Of a DNA stretch of 64,000 nucleotides, positions 10,310-22,873 are shown one piece after another (within the stretch, counting starts at the first letter, position 1; each line of letters starts with the position of its first letter). Location: NCBI RefSeq assembly GCF_037392515.1, contig NC_090290.1:39703753-39767752 (forward strand). The letters run 5' to 3'. Origin of the DNA: Haliotis asinina (lineage: Eukaryota; Mollusca; Gastropoda; Lepetellida; Haliotidae). The notes under the pieces are model-generated. The model saw only the letters and a list, made by a program, of their open reading frames with translations. It was not told the origin of the DNA and searched no databases. Position numbers and translations under genes: made by a program.

Positions 10310-13100
10310 CCATGAACAAAGACTCGGATGTTCTCTTCACCCTTGAAGGCCATGAAGCTTGCAGTGTTTGTTGCTGTACTGTATGTGAGATCAGCAAAAC
10401 CAGGTACATTAGGCATAAAGGAGGTTTTCATGTAAAGGTAGAGGAAATACAGATGTTTCATAAATTTATTGTGTGTATGGAATCGTTTTTTCATGTAATT
10501 TGTTTAGGTATTATTTGTGTTAAGTACAATGTTGTGATTCATAAATGAACCAAAGTTTGATCAAAGACCTGATCAAAACTATGAATCGCAGACGTACCTG
10601 GAGGCTTAAGTGTGACTGGATCAGTATTTCAAAAGGTCGGTTTGCATGTACATTTCTAAATCATCATCATATCATCTGTATTATTATTTGTGGTTATTTT
10701 TTATGACACAGGATCTAGTGTCTGGATATATTATGTTGACAGCTTTGTTTTCATATCAGAGCAAACTGTCCAAGACAGCTCTTGTTCATCGTTCCAAGCA
10801 TCCATTTCCAAGGGTCTTTAAGTAATCTGCTAGCTGTCTCTGTCCTTGAAATCAGCGTGTGCAGTCACTGACAGACAAAATATTTCGTGTGTGTTTGTTT
10901 ACAGGCATGGGGACCGCATGCCACAGAAGGCTGAAGTCCAGCTGCCATCATGCCTTACAATGTGGCAAATCTTTGACGCCCATGTTGAAGATAACAATCA
11001 TCTGCAGGACAAGCCATTTATTCATTCATTCATGTAGGGTATGCATGTTATCGAGATGTATGAAACAAATACATCAACTTAAGTGTAGTGTTCTCGCAGC
11101 TTGAAAGATGCCATTGACAAGTGTTGTAATATATTATATATCAAATCATGATGATGTTGAAATTGTTTCTTCTTGTTCCGTTCAAAGGATTTCACACAAT
11201 GTTGTCTGTGCATCTTATACAGAGATGCACTACAAAGAGAGAACTTGGGAAAAGGAAGAAGTGAAGACCTTGAAAGAAGTAACACAGGGACAAATAGCTT
11301 TACAAAGGTTTGTTATTTCCGTAATAATCGATGAAGTTAATGAAAATGTAGTCTGATAAATGGATTTTGCATCATAATATATTAAACATGAGAAATTATA
11401 CACGAGAAAATAACAGTAGCAACTCACAAAAGGATGTGAGCGTGTTTAGTTTTACGCCTCTCACAGCAATATTCCAGCTCTAAGGCGGCGGTCTGTAAAT
11501 AATCGAGTCTGGACCAGACAATCCAGTGACCAACAACATGAGCATCGATCTGCTCAATTGGGAACCGATGACATGTGTCAACCATGTCAGCGAGCCTGAC
11601 CACCCGATCCCGTTAGTCGCCTCTTACGACAAACATAGTCGCCTTTTATGGCAAGCATGGGTTGCTGAAGGTCTATTCAACCCCGGGACCTTCACGTGGC
11701 CTCACAAAAGGACCACTCACTTCGTGGTTGTTTAGAGGTTCAATGTATGTATGTAAGTATATTGTTTTCATATTTTAAATGTTTTGTGTTTGCAGGCTAC
11801 TTCAATAGAAATATTACAAACTTGGGGACAAGGTAAAGAGGTCACCATCGAAGTATGTGGCACTCATCATAGACAACATGGACCAAAACAAGAGGAATCT
11901 TCCTGCATTCCCAGAACAAAGGTACATATGTGTGAAGATTACATATCGAATCACAGGCTCTTTAAACCGCTGAGCAGCTGAAACTCTCCTTTCAAATGCT
12001 GAATATAATGAATTTGTCCCAATGTGTGCAATGAATGTTGATTCCTGAAGACATTTGTCTTTGACACGTATACAATGCCAGTCAATAAACATCAAACATT
12101 TTAGATTGTTGGCAGTCTGGCATATGACAAGCACCATGTGACAGGTCGATCACGGAAACCAAGCAACCCATGCTGTCTGGATTTCATGTATTCCAGGTGA
12201 TGCAAATGTGACTTGTACAGTGCTTCTGTATGGCCTCAGTAGAAGTGCACAGGTACCCACTACTGTATATCTTCAATATGAGTCATTGCCTAAGTAATCA
12301 AGAAACATTAAGTTCAAGTTTCAATTTTGTTCCTGCACAAATGCTATAAAATAGTATTTAATTCATTTACTAAAAACTACTGTTTCAGCTGAACCATCGG
12401 CAGAAACCCTGTAGTTATAAAATGACAATTCGCCCACAGATAACAAGAACAAGACCGTACTGTATTTTTGGCATTGTTAGTCAAACTGAAACTCTTCAAA
12501 AAGATATGTCTTCTTTCTGCAACTTATTTACATACTATTGCAGTGTGGGGATGCGTGCAACAGAGGTTACTAAGGGGGTCTTTACCCTTCTTAATTAGAA
12601 TTAGAGGATATTCCAATAATCCGGCATGAAGATGTGGACCACCTGTTCAACGTGTTGGCAAAGGTTCTGAGACAGAAACGTGCTGCAACATGTGATGGTC
12701 TCCTGCATGTCCTTGCCAGCATCAACCCAAAGCCCATTCCTCCTGTATTGGATGGTGATGAAATGAGGCAATTGTTTATCAACTGTGATTCAAAAAAAAA
12801 AGACACAAGGAGATACATGTGTTTGTGTTCATAATGGACGGGTCTTCAGTCTCCATTCTTTTCCTTACAAAGAATGGCCGCTGAAAAGGGAAATTATCGG
12901 ACAGGTGTCATTAGACTGTCACTCTGGACAAGGACAAGGAAGATGACACCCGAAAAGCCATGGGGAGAGACTTGGCCAAATGGGTGTCATCATCCAGGCT
13001 GCCTGAAGATGGTGTCCTACATTAGAAAAATGGGGGATATTCACACACCAGCAGGCAAGCTGCCTGCCCTAAGGGAAGAGAACGCCCTCCCAAGAAATGT
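10310..13100 (+). pseudogene. Relic of an intron-bearing transposase-like gene (IIDGMDQ / HEDVDQ family)
   Basis: Blocks fitting one repetitive invertebrate protein family occur in the right order. They are FTLEGHEACSVC and ISKTRY (~10334-10400), HGDRMPQKAEVQLPSC (~10906-10960), and FTQCCLC (~11193, usually FSKCDxC). Next come VALIIDNMDQNKRNLPAFP (~11855-11915; usual IIDGMDQ), DANVTCTVLLYGL (~12200), and RHEDVDHLFNVLAKVL (~12625; usual THEDIDQ), then a decayed C-terminal part. Some blocks follow plausible acceptors (TTTGTTTACAG at 10904, TGTTTGCAG near 11795), so introns seem original. From memory the family matches what databases call DUF7869, with Asp residues suggestive of a DDE nuclease; this is unverified. 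Stops, frame changes and a SINE insertion (11435-11700) show it is dead. Confidence 0.6.
11435..11700 (-). repeat. ACTC-tailed SINE with target-site duplication
   Basis: A full-length minus-strand copy flanked by a perfect 12-bp direct repeat, CTCACAAAAGGA, at 11423-11434 and 11701-11712. The clean duplication indicates a fairly recent insertion, made into the transposase relic. Confidence 0.92.
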
Positions 13101-14617
13101 ACAAGAGGCAATAGAGTGAAGCAATGAAAAAATGCAGAAACAATCAACGATATTTTCATTGAATTACAATTTTTAATAAAAAATAAGTTGTAATTGGTTA
13201 TACAGTTTTAGAGAGCATTGAATGTGAAAGCATCCAAACATCAACATGAACACTGATTTAAGCTTGTACTGTTTTTTACTTGTCTTGTCAGTTCTTATTA
13301 TCCTAACATTTTCCTTTGCAGGTATCACTTACAAAGCACCGAAGGCAAGCCTCAGCAGAGCTCTAAGACAGTGGCCTAATATTATTTGATTTAAATATGT
13401 ATATGCGATGTTTGTATAACCACAAGCTAATTTTGCTTTTTCCTCACGTCTTCCTTGACGTAGAGGTTTATCTGTCTCTTTCCTTTTGTCCCAAAGTGGT
13501 GCCTTTAGCTCTTGGCAGATTTTTGGCATTTGTTGTTTCCTGGTTTCGAGGCAAACGATTCAGACTTTCATAATCGAAGGTTTAGTTTCGGAGCTTGAAA
13601 ACCTTTCATTATGTTTTTACAAGACTTGACAGACATATCAAACAGATCTTGAAGTGTTGCCTTTTGCAGTTTGTAGATTTTTGGCATTTATAATTTGTAT
13701 AATTTCAAACGCGATTTGGACATAGTCACTTTAAGTGACTGCCAGATGATTTGTTCCTTGCAATATGTGGGGTCCGTTGAGATTTGTCATCCACTGAAGA
13801 CCCATGGAATTGGTGTTCAGACTGACATTGATTTATCATTGTAAATATCCCAGCCTAGGTAAAAATAATTAAAAAACATGATGGTCTCGTGTCGTGGTTA
13901 GAAATTTCCTTCTTTTCTTGAAATTGTCATGTGTTTAGATGTGTACATGTGCACTGATAGACCCTACTTATTGATCAGTTTGTGTTTGAGGTGTAGATTT
14001 AATATGTCTTTGAAGTAATGGTTTGAATGCAACTTAAAAGTCGAAAATATTACAAAACGTTATGTAGTTTTAAGATATAAACATCTCATAGATCTCTTTT
14101 GTAACACGGTATTGTTAAAAGTGTCACATGATGCAATTCTACTCTCATAAGTTTACGTCCGTTGATATTAAATATTTGCTATAATCGTTTCTTCAGATAT
14201 TCATATCTAAAATAATGATGAAATAACTGAGACATTTGCCTCCTTGATTGAAGCTCATTTTGAAGATGTCACAAAAGTACTGACATCTGCACAAGAAATA
14301 TGTGTATTTTTTATTTATGGCTTTCACGAACTATATATGTTTCATTATTTACAAGTTATTCTTGTAATATTTTGTCAAAGTGTAAAATTTCTATTCTTTT
14401 GTTAAAACCAGACAGAAATATAAAAATAACTACATCAAAGTGTATTTTTTAATGTTTGGAATATATACATGAGTAGCATGTGTAAATTTGGTGATCTATG
14501 GGGTTTATGAAGCAATACATACAATTATGTTTTACGACCTTGTTCGTATTTTTGTTTTCCCATTACTGATGTTGAATTTGTTTTCAATGATAATATATAT
14601 CTCGGTTGGGTTTCACC
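13101..14617. other. No gene seen
   Basis: AT-rich DNA. A plausible acceptor (TTTTCCTTTGCAG, ending 13321) precedes a short open stretch to about 13380. It might be a last exon of the relic to the left, but nothing identifies it. Confidence 0.5.
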
Positions 14618-16886
14618 AAGTATTCTTATATTTGGTTGGCCTCATGAAATGGCTGGTCCATTTTTGAAAGTCAGAGGTGCTGTTTCAAATATTGTGCACC
14701 TGCCATATACAATAAAGTGTTCCAGTGTCCAGTTAGAGTTATTACAAAAGCAACAGAGGCATATAAGTCACATTATACATCTTTTCTGCAGAAAGAAAAT
14801 ATTCTGCCAGAAATTTCTGCAGAAATGCATTTTCAGAGCCAGTTTGTGAGCTAATGAACACATGAACTTGTATGTCAAGTTGGGACTGGCAGGCCATTTC
14901 CAAGTTGTCCCACCGAAGTAGTATAGGTACGCGGCTCCCATAACCACAAAAAGGCAAAATAAAAAAAGGAAGAGGTTCTGGAAGATAACAAGTGGTCCTA
15001 CAAATTTCGCAGTTGGAAGTGCACTGCGTTTAGATATGTTGCAGGTGTGCTGATATAGAAATACCAAGAACCAAGCTTTTGCGCGAAGCCTAAAAGCTTC
15101 GGGCCGTTTATCCCTTTGAGAAGCAAAGTGGAAGTACCACATATCGCAAGCCACATATAGGAGAATCCGAGGCAGTGTACACCCTGAGCCACAAAGTTCC
15201 AACACTGCAAAGGTCTTCGAGACCCCGTTGGCGAAGTGTTCCCGCATCCTCCTCTCCAACCGAGAGAAACAAATCCTGGAGTGATCGGGACACACCTTCA
15301 ACAGGTGCTACCTAGCCTGTATTTGGTGTACTTTCATGATATCGTAGAAGATGGCAAAATCGTGGATTTCGTCTGCATCTAGCAGCCCAATCAATTTCGA
15401 CTTGCAGAGGGCAAACTCCAATCGTTCTGGCTATCGACTGCTATTCTGACCCGAAGGACAGAAACTACCACTGCACGGGCTGCCTCGCCACCATCTTCGA
15501 ATCGGACAACTCGACTTCCACGTTTAACGTGCCATCGACCACTGGGTCAACAGCATGAAATGTGTTCTGTGGAAAAACAAAGTATTGGACTACATACCCC
15601 ATGATCGCAAAAGTTTTGGAAGAAATCGATATCGTTATGTTTCTCGCACATAGAGAACCTGTACAACCTGCCTCCAGTGGTATATTCGACGCAAATTCCT
15701 ACTCGACAGATAGGTGTACAAATGTCCCTGTGAGAAGACAAATTCTTGTACCTTTCGGCAGCTAGCAGGGAAAGCAGAACCGTCACAGGGATATTAGAAC
15801 AACATTTGACACACACTGTTGCCAAACCAGGGTGGACCCAAGGACATGGAAGCGGCAGGTGCGCCGTGCAAGGGAACACCAAAAAAGCCGCAGACGTTCC
15901 GGGGGAAATACAGAGGGAAGAACAGACTGTTGCTGCTACTTGAGTCGCCGACGGGTGGAGAAACGATTGGCTGCAATATACACGAAACAGTTCAAGATGC
16001 CGGTGAAATAGAACGCCTCTGATTGGTGGGTATATCGTTCGTGTGCAGATTCAGCAACCTCTGTCATTCGCCCACATCGAAAAAGACAGATGAAGGAAAA
16101 CGCGAGCTGCAGTTCTACTAGTCCATGTAGTGGATGTCTTCTCGGCTACCTACTGCATCTCGAACAATGTGTATGAAGAGCACAAAAACGGTCAGGACTA
16201 CCAGAATTTGTACTACATTTTCAGCCACGACACGGAGAGTACATCGTTCGTGGTCCCGGGTACAAAGTGCATGTAAACAAAGAGTGCATATCGTTTGTGA
16301 ACCTGGCTTTAAAGTTCATGCAAAGAAAGAGCATACGTTGTTTGTGGTAGGACAATCACCACGAACGGCTTGGTAGTGGAAATATGGTAAATTCTGTATA
16401 AAGGTCAACAAGACAACATGTCCAGTAGAAATGCAAAACAAAAACGTGCCACGATAGGCTACTGGATGCAAACAACCGAGAGACCAGTTTTTTTTTCACT
16501 TTTCGGCAGTTTCTGGAGAAATATGTCCGAGTATGGTAGGAATGTCCATGTTTTTGGCAATGTATTCCACACTGGGTTTGTTTGCTAGGGCATTGCGAAT
16601 TCCTCGAATGGAAAACGAGGTGGACTTCCTCGTATACAATATGCATGCTCGAGATGTATACACAGTACAATATACTCTTCCAACTGTATACACACTTTTT
16701 TTTCCACTCCATATGATGGGGGTTACCGGATTTTGTTGTTGTGCGAATCGGTTTAGGTGTTTCTGTCTTCTTGTCGACTGGTACCACTTAATTGTATATG
16801 GCAGATGCATAATATTTGAATCAGTATGTCTGACTTTCAAAAATGCACCAGCCATTTCAAGAGGCCAGTTAAATATAAGCATACTT
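14618..16886. mobile_element. 2.27-kb element with ~110-bp terminal inverted repeats
   Basis: The left end (AAGTATTCTTATATTTGG..., ~14618-14733) is repeated in inverted form at the right end (~16770-16886, ending ...AATATAAGCATACTT). The two arms match over roughly 110 bp at about 80-85%. No matching target duplication was seen. The interior is locally more GC-rich than its surroundings and contains several disconnected open stretches, but I recognise no transposase, integrase or other family protein. It may be a non-autonomous derivative of a large long-TIR DNA element. The arm divergence suggests an old copy. Confidence 0.7.
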
Positions 16887-18164
16887 TTTTGTGTGTGGTC
16901 CATTTCGTCTAATGTTTTTAAATTCTTTTTTCAGGCGCCACCATAAATGATTGTCCAGTCATGAACGGGTCAGACAACAAGAGGGGTTACAAAATATATG
17001 AGACTGAAAAGTCAGCTGGTGATCGAAATGCAATGCTAAACAACAACGACGTCGACAACAACAACTAACCGACCAACCAACCAACCAAATCACGTATACA
17101 CATATTTTGCTTGCTGCACATTTCACATATATGCATCTTTCATAGGTTCTTTACTGCTTAAACATGATCTGTAATTCAAATCTTCCTCTCAACGATTCCA
17201 TACTCTGAACAAACGCAGTTCAAATGTTAAAAGGTTCTTCTCTTGTATACATTTCACTTCTATATTTAATGTGGTGTCCGGTTTGGGGTATTCTTCTTTG
17301 CCTGGGTTATCAAAGATAATGTCCTAAAACACTGTGCCGACTTAATACTCAAATGAAAGTTGCAGCTTGTGTTAAAGCCAATCTCTCTCTCTATATATTT
17401 TTCAAATAATGTATCTACATTGAACTTTTACATGTTATGTATTATATATTATATGACATTTCTATTGCGTGAATATCAGCTCAGGTGTACAAAGGCGATG
17501 TGTTTTTCCGTCGATCATATGACAGGATGTCAATTTCAACGGCTTCCAGATTTCCAAATGAAAATGATCGATGGATCGATAGTCGTCTGTTAACTCTCAA
17601 TACGCTGGTCGCCATGTGGGTGGAATAATGCCGGTGCAAAGTTAACTTATAACTCCGTCAATATGCCATGCCTTGTAGTCTTGGCTGAAAGTTCAGGTCC
17701 GAAGTGAAAATATTTGAGTAAATGTAAATGTAACAAGGTCTTGTCATGTGAACGGATACTGCGTATGTACTTGAACTTGATTTTATTTTGTTGCATTTTT
17801 GACGTTTGATATCAACAGCTAACAATGATGATCCAGTTTACATGACGCACAAAATGGTTACAACTCCCTAAACAATGTACTTGACATTTCTTCACGCCAG
17901 TGGCAGCTGAAATTCATCAAAATATTTTAACAATAGTTTCATGGTATATCTTACTACCTGATGAACGCAGCGGTGTGGATGATACAATATTTAAATGTTT
18001 TGGGGGTCACGTCTGCTCTGAAATAAATTGTTCAGTGCTGCTCTAAGCATTTGACTTGAAAATTTGTATTGTTTGAAAAACGAAGTTAGTGTGACTGTCT
18101 CCACATTTCTCTGTTGTTCGAGGATTTTTTCTGCTTTCTGCTTGGTTTTCCTCCAGTTATCACA
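16887..18164. other. No gene seen
   Basis: AT-rich DNA with a short ACAACAACG/CCAACCAACC simple repeat near 17037-17090. At 17605-17650 there is a weak resemblance to a SINE tail. No supported exon. Confidence 0.5.
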
Positions 18165-18260
18165 AACAAACTTCATACATTTTATCCATATTGGGAATCG
18201 AACCCAGGCCTTGCTACGAAGAGCGATCGTTTCAACTACTGAGCTACTCCACAGCCCCAA
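18165..18260 (-). repeat. tRNA-derived SINE head
   Basis: On the minus strand GGGGCTGTGGAGTAGCTCAG is a good tRNA 5' part with A box, and GGGTTCGATTCCC is a canonical B box, followed by ATATGGATAAAATG. It is too decayed in the anticodon region to call a tRNA gene. Confidence 0.7.
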
Positions 18261-18489
18261 GAATGACACACATACAAGCACATTGAGATGTCGTAAGATT
18301 CATTACCACTACAGCCAACGAAAAATGGAGAACCGTAAACAAGAACGTTTCTCGTAAAATTTTATTCTTTTGTTTTTGACAGAAAAGGTCGTTTATTAAC
18401 CAAGTCATGGCTTTTTCAATTTTACTTTTCCAAACTATCAAATACTTTCAATTTCTATTTGATCCGATGAAACGATACGAAGGTTTAAA

Positions 18490-21120
18490 GGTGATAGGTA
18501 GGAAGCAGCGTAGAGCTTTCAAACCTTTTGAGGCACCCCTGATGAGCCACTTCCTTGTGGTAGGTGTTGAGTAAAGCTAAGTGCTCATCGCCCGTGTGGA
18601 CCCCGGGCAGAATGTGTTTACAGCACCCCATTGTCGTAAGAGGCGACCAAAGTGGGCAACCCGTTTGCCGTGAGTTGCCCCCCTGTGTCGGTGGAGAACT
18701 GGAGCCTTGTGGTTGAGGGCATTGGTTCAGGGAATAGCGTTCCTTTGCTCAAAACACCACTTCGCCCCTGACTTCACCAACACGGGTGGTAGAATGGGCC
18801 CGATTCTACCAATTGGTTGGTCATGCCGAGCCCTGAGCATTCTCATTGGTTTTGGTCAAATTTGATTTTTTTCATTTGTTTGCCAATGGGCCTTGAACAT
18901 ATAGCTTGTAGACCTGTAATATCTATTGATATATTAAAACCACATTAATCAAACTGTCATTACCTAGAGTCTTCATGGGTCTCATGGGTCAGTCTGGTGG
19001 ATTTATTGATCTTGATTTGATACTTCTGCTGGAGGATATCATCCCAGTGCCCTTGGTGCTGTCAGCAGGCAACCCACAGGCATATATAGAGCATTGTCAT
19101 TATGATACTCCGTGGTGGGTGGGCAGCTGGGATGAAGAAGATCAATGACTTTATCATGATACCCCCAAAACAAATCAAACGTACCTTAGAGGATAGTTCA
19201 TCATCTGATGATGTCACCGTCTCAAAAGGCAAATCTAACCGTTGGTCTCGTTGATTAGTGATTTCTTCTTCGGATGATGGATCGTTGAAACTTATTCTGT
19301 TTGCTCTATTTGAGATTTATGGAATTGCTGGTGAAGCTGTGTCAATAAAAAAGATGCGATCTGGTTTAATATTACTTGAATGCAAATCAACATTTCAATC
19401 ATCTACACTCATAACTGTTAAGCATCCCGTATCCGTACCTGTTACTGTGTCCCCACACAAAACTCTCAACAGTTCTAAGAGGATTGGTAGAGACAGAGAA
19501 GGTTGTCTGTTAAGCATGTCTGAAGATGCTTTTGAACTAAAAGACCAGGGCGTAACAGTTGTAAAACGCTTTACAAGTCGACAAACGGTCAGATTGGAAA
19601 AAGTTAAACACTTATCTGCTCAACTTTTTTGTTCCTGTTCCACTGTCATCCATCAAAGCAGGTTAATGCAGTATCAGTGTGGATACGTACATACCGAGCC
19701 CGCTTCGGTGTTACTCGTGTCACAAATTTGGCCATGGTGCCACATCTTGTACCAACAGCAATAAATGTCCTTTGTATGGTGATCTACCTTCAGTTGTTGG
19801 CAACCTATAGCTCACTTTGTACTGTCCTCTATAGATACATTGTTTTAGGTCTAATCACTAGTTTTACCCTCTACTCTGTGACATTCTAGTTAGTTTTACT
19901 GTCCTTCATTGACAGATATCAGTTCAAGTTTTACAGCAGATGCACATGCTATATTAACAACCTTAAACTATATTACAAACATAATATATATATATATAAA
20001 CAATACATCCTGTATTCAAGCTCTCTTTCATGCCCCCAGACTATTAAAATTGTATCTTCTCAACATCCACTTTTAGCTTGCATTGATGAATTGTATAACG
20101 ATCTTGCTACTGGCCAATGCGACATCGTCTTTTGTTGGTTACCCAGACATGTTGGAATCTCTGGTAACACAATGGCCGATCTTGCTGCCAAGGCAGCACT
20201 CAACACCTCTTCTCGTCCGTTATTCTGTTTTATAGCCGTCATAAGATCATATATCCGAGGTCTAATGTAAAAGAAGTGGGACACCCAAATAGGTATTAAT
20301 AAATCACATGGAATAAAGCCTTATATCGGGTATACCTTCTTGGGTTATCAGACCAGATTTGAAGAGGTCATCATTCGACGATGTCGCATTGGTCACCCAT
20401 GATACACACACGAATATATACTAAAAGGTGAGGATCCTCCGTTTTGTATCCTTTGTGATGAAAGAATCACAGTCAAGCATATCTTGCTTGACTGTGTCGA
20501 GTATTCCATCACAAGGGACACTTATTTCATTTCAAGAACAATGAAGGATCTTTTTAACAATACTAGAATTAGAATTAAAAGAATTAGAACTGTAAATAGA
20601 TAAATATTTTATAATTGGAAGTTTAAATTAGTAACTCAATTTGTTAGTGGCTGTACCCTCAAAGGGGGTTAAAGTACTGTAAAGTTATTGTCCTCCTGAG
20701 AGGGTACGTAAGTCCCGAAACATTTGATACAAATTTAAGGCGTCTAGGTTTGTAATCGTAGTATTCATGTCAGTTTAATGTATGGCTAATTCTCCGCTTA
20801 AAAGCCAATGACTGAAGGGATGGTGTAAATCCAGGTAGGGTCCATGTAGGTAGCAAAAGTAGTGTAAGTCCCCATGGTCCCTAGTGTGGTGATCTACCTT
20901 CAGTTGCTGGCAATTATTGCCCATTATTATATTGTATTGTCCTCTTTAGTTGAACTGTTTTAGATCTAACTACTAGTTTTACATTCTCTGTGATACTAGT
21001 ATTCTAGTTGTTTTACTGTCCTTTGTTGATAGGTTTTTATGATATAAATATGTTCCATTTCATTTTAAATGTTCTCCTCACGATATGGCTAAAATATTAC
21101 CGATGTCCAGTCACTCACTC
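18490..21120 (+). mobile_element. I/Nimb-like LINE, internally deleted
   Basis: From left to right: a 5' UTR with CCCGTGTGGACCCCGGGCAG and GTCGTAAGAGGCGACC; ORF1 from ATG 19156 with one in-frame stop near 19252; and ORF1's zinc knuckle, CYSCHKFGHGATSC (~19710), one frame over. At ~19775 the text jumps to a 3'-UTR-like segment (to ~19920). Then come an RNase H domain (FTADAHAIL; CWLPRHVGISGNTMAD near 20128) and a C-terminal Cys/His motif (CILCDERITVKHILLDC near 20450), both with stops. A 3' UTR follows, ending GATATGGCTAAAATATTACC and CACTCACTCAC. Endonuclease and reverse transcriptase are missing. RNase H plus a CCHC ORF1 points to the I/Nimb group; the clade is inferred. Confidence 0.8.
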
Positions 21121-21378
21121 ACTGGTACTTTGTGGTCTGTCTCGAATAACATTGAATCACCTACGATGTTTTGCAAATTGTTCGAAAGGGGATAACTCTA
21201 AATCTGCTTTTCTTGTTGCCTGCAAAAATAGTAAAGGTTACAAAAAATGTTTGTACTCGTGCTTCAAACAATGCAAAATTGAGATTGGTTACACAAAGAC
21301 TGTACCCGTGCTTTAAACAATTCAAAATTATCATCAAAGTGGTAAAATAAATAGTTGTTCAGTGGTCCCTTGGACACC

Positions 21379-21440
21379 ATGGGTTGACGTACCTTCGGGC
21401 TCAGGGAACGCAAACAAACACCGAAGGTACATCAGCCCAT
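21379..21440. repeat. Hairpin with 20-bp arms
   Basis: Arms at 21379-21398 (ATGGGTTGACGTACCTTCGG) and 21421-21440 pair with two mismatches around a 22-base loop containing GCTCAGGGAA. The same loop word occurs in the larger fold-back at 27269-27404. Confidence 0.75.
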
Positions 21441-21884
21441 TTCCTCCTTGTTACCAGTGTACTTAAAAATTCGACGTAAAATGTCGACATGGTGAAGTTA
21501 AAAAGGACTGGGACAGTCAGGTCTACACAATTGCAAATATAGAAGAATATGTACGTATTGAAACGCACATATTCAATTCATTATCACATTAGTATGTTAG
21601 AAAAATAGTGGTACAGTAAGTAACTAGCCTTTTCTTGAGACACATCTTACGGATGCCTTTAGATTTACATGGCAAACATATACAGTAGAATATGAGAAAT
21701 CTATTAAACTACAATGTGGGTTTGGGTATCTGCAGGACAATATACATAAAGACAGTGTGTTCAAACGTGCTAACAAAGAATTCATAGTGAAATCATCACT
21801 AAAACCTTTGACACCTGTAATTGAGCAATGTGAAACAATACCATATACCTCAATACATTTACACCTCCAATTACCCATGAGGAT

Positions 21885-22025
21885 CCGGTTTAGACTTGGT
21901 CTTCAGTAACCCATGCTTGTCGTAAAAGCCGACAAACGGTAGTCAGACTTATTTCTTTTTTCCCAGTAGCGTAGATCGATGGTCATGTTGTCGTTGTCCA
22001 GAATGGACAGTCTGTACTAGATCAT
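21885..22025 (+). repeat. SINE, second head type, truncated
   Basis: It starts near GGATCCGGTTTAGACTTGG and continues CTTCAGTAACCCATGCTTG, the alternative head seen in several copies here, ending near TGTCCAGAATGG. No tail is present. Confidence 0.7.
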
Positions 22026-22261
22026 TTACAAAGCGCTGGACTTTTATGTTAATTCATTTAAACGTTTAACAGCAAATGTTCCAGCGAAATGGCGCATTTA
22101 TTATTTAATGTCACACTGTAAAGGATTTAGGGCACTAAGGTGTCCAGTATGCAGCTTACTTGAGGCAAGACCAACAAAGGTGTTTACAGCGAGGAAGGAT
22201 TTAGGCTATCGTGTGAGGTGAAGTGAGTACAAGCTGCTTTAAGTCGCCCCAGCAATCTTGC

Positions 22262-22405
22262 TAACGGTTTACACCGTTTTCCACGATATTCCAAGAGTAC
22301 CACGGCAAGGGTCACCAACAAAGTACTTCACACATTGTACCAATGTGGGAATCGAACCGGGTTTTCAGCGTGACGAGTCATTAACCACACGGCTACCTCA
22401 CCCCT
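22262..22405 (-). repeat. tRNA-derived SINE copy
   Basis: On the minus strand it has AGCCGTGTGGTTAATGACTC, a B-box-like CGGTTCGATTCCCAC, and GTGTGAAGTAC. It lies about 470 bp upstream of the lectin gene start. Confidence 0.7.
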
Positions 22406-22873
22406 GTGAAGGCAGTAAGCATGTAATGATGTATTCTCATGGAATCTGTATGGAGTAATACTGCCTTGCTGTAGGTTGGCTGAGCAATATGCTGAAACAC
22501 CATTACTGTTAATGTCAATAAATCAAGAACATGAATGATACTTTACACGCAACACATGAATAATTTGTTTCTTAGCACGTGTAAGTTTTTACGCATTTGT
22601 GTACGTGCGTAAACGATGCTGTAACAAAGCTGATCCACTTTGGTAATGAGGAATCAATGTCCAGCATACCTTGGCACGAACATGAAACTTACACCTGACA
22701 TTAACGATGTACTACATCAGCGTGCTAAATGTGTTGACATATGATAATTTACTGTCCCACAAACCACCTTCATCAGGTCGTGTGGAGCCATCTTAACAAG
22801 GAACATAAGGGCGCACAGTTCAGCGTCCATACCTGATACATCAGTGCTGAACATTTCCAGTCGAGTTGTCGAA

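Noticed and set aside
18165-18260. Possible functional tRNA gene
   Set aside because: A and B boxes are present but the anticodon arm and acceptor stem do not pair; it is a SINE head, as are the similar sites at 1598, 29100 and 52512.
20468-20496. Hairpin with exact 12-bp arms
   Set aside because: It lies within the coding text of the LINE C-terminal motif and is probably fortuitous.
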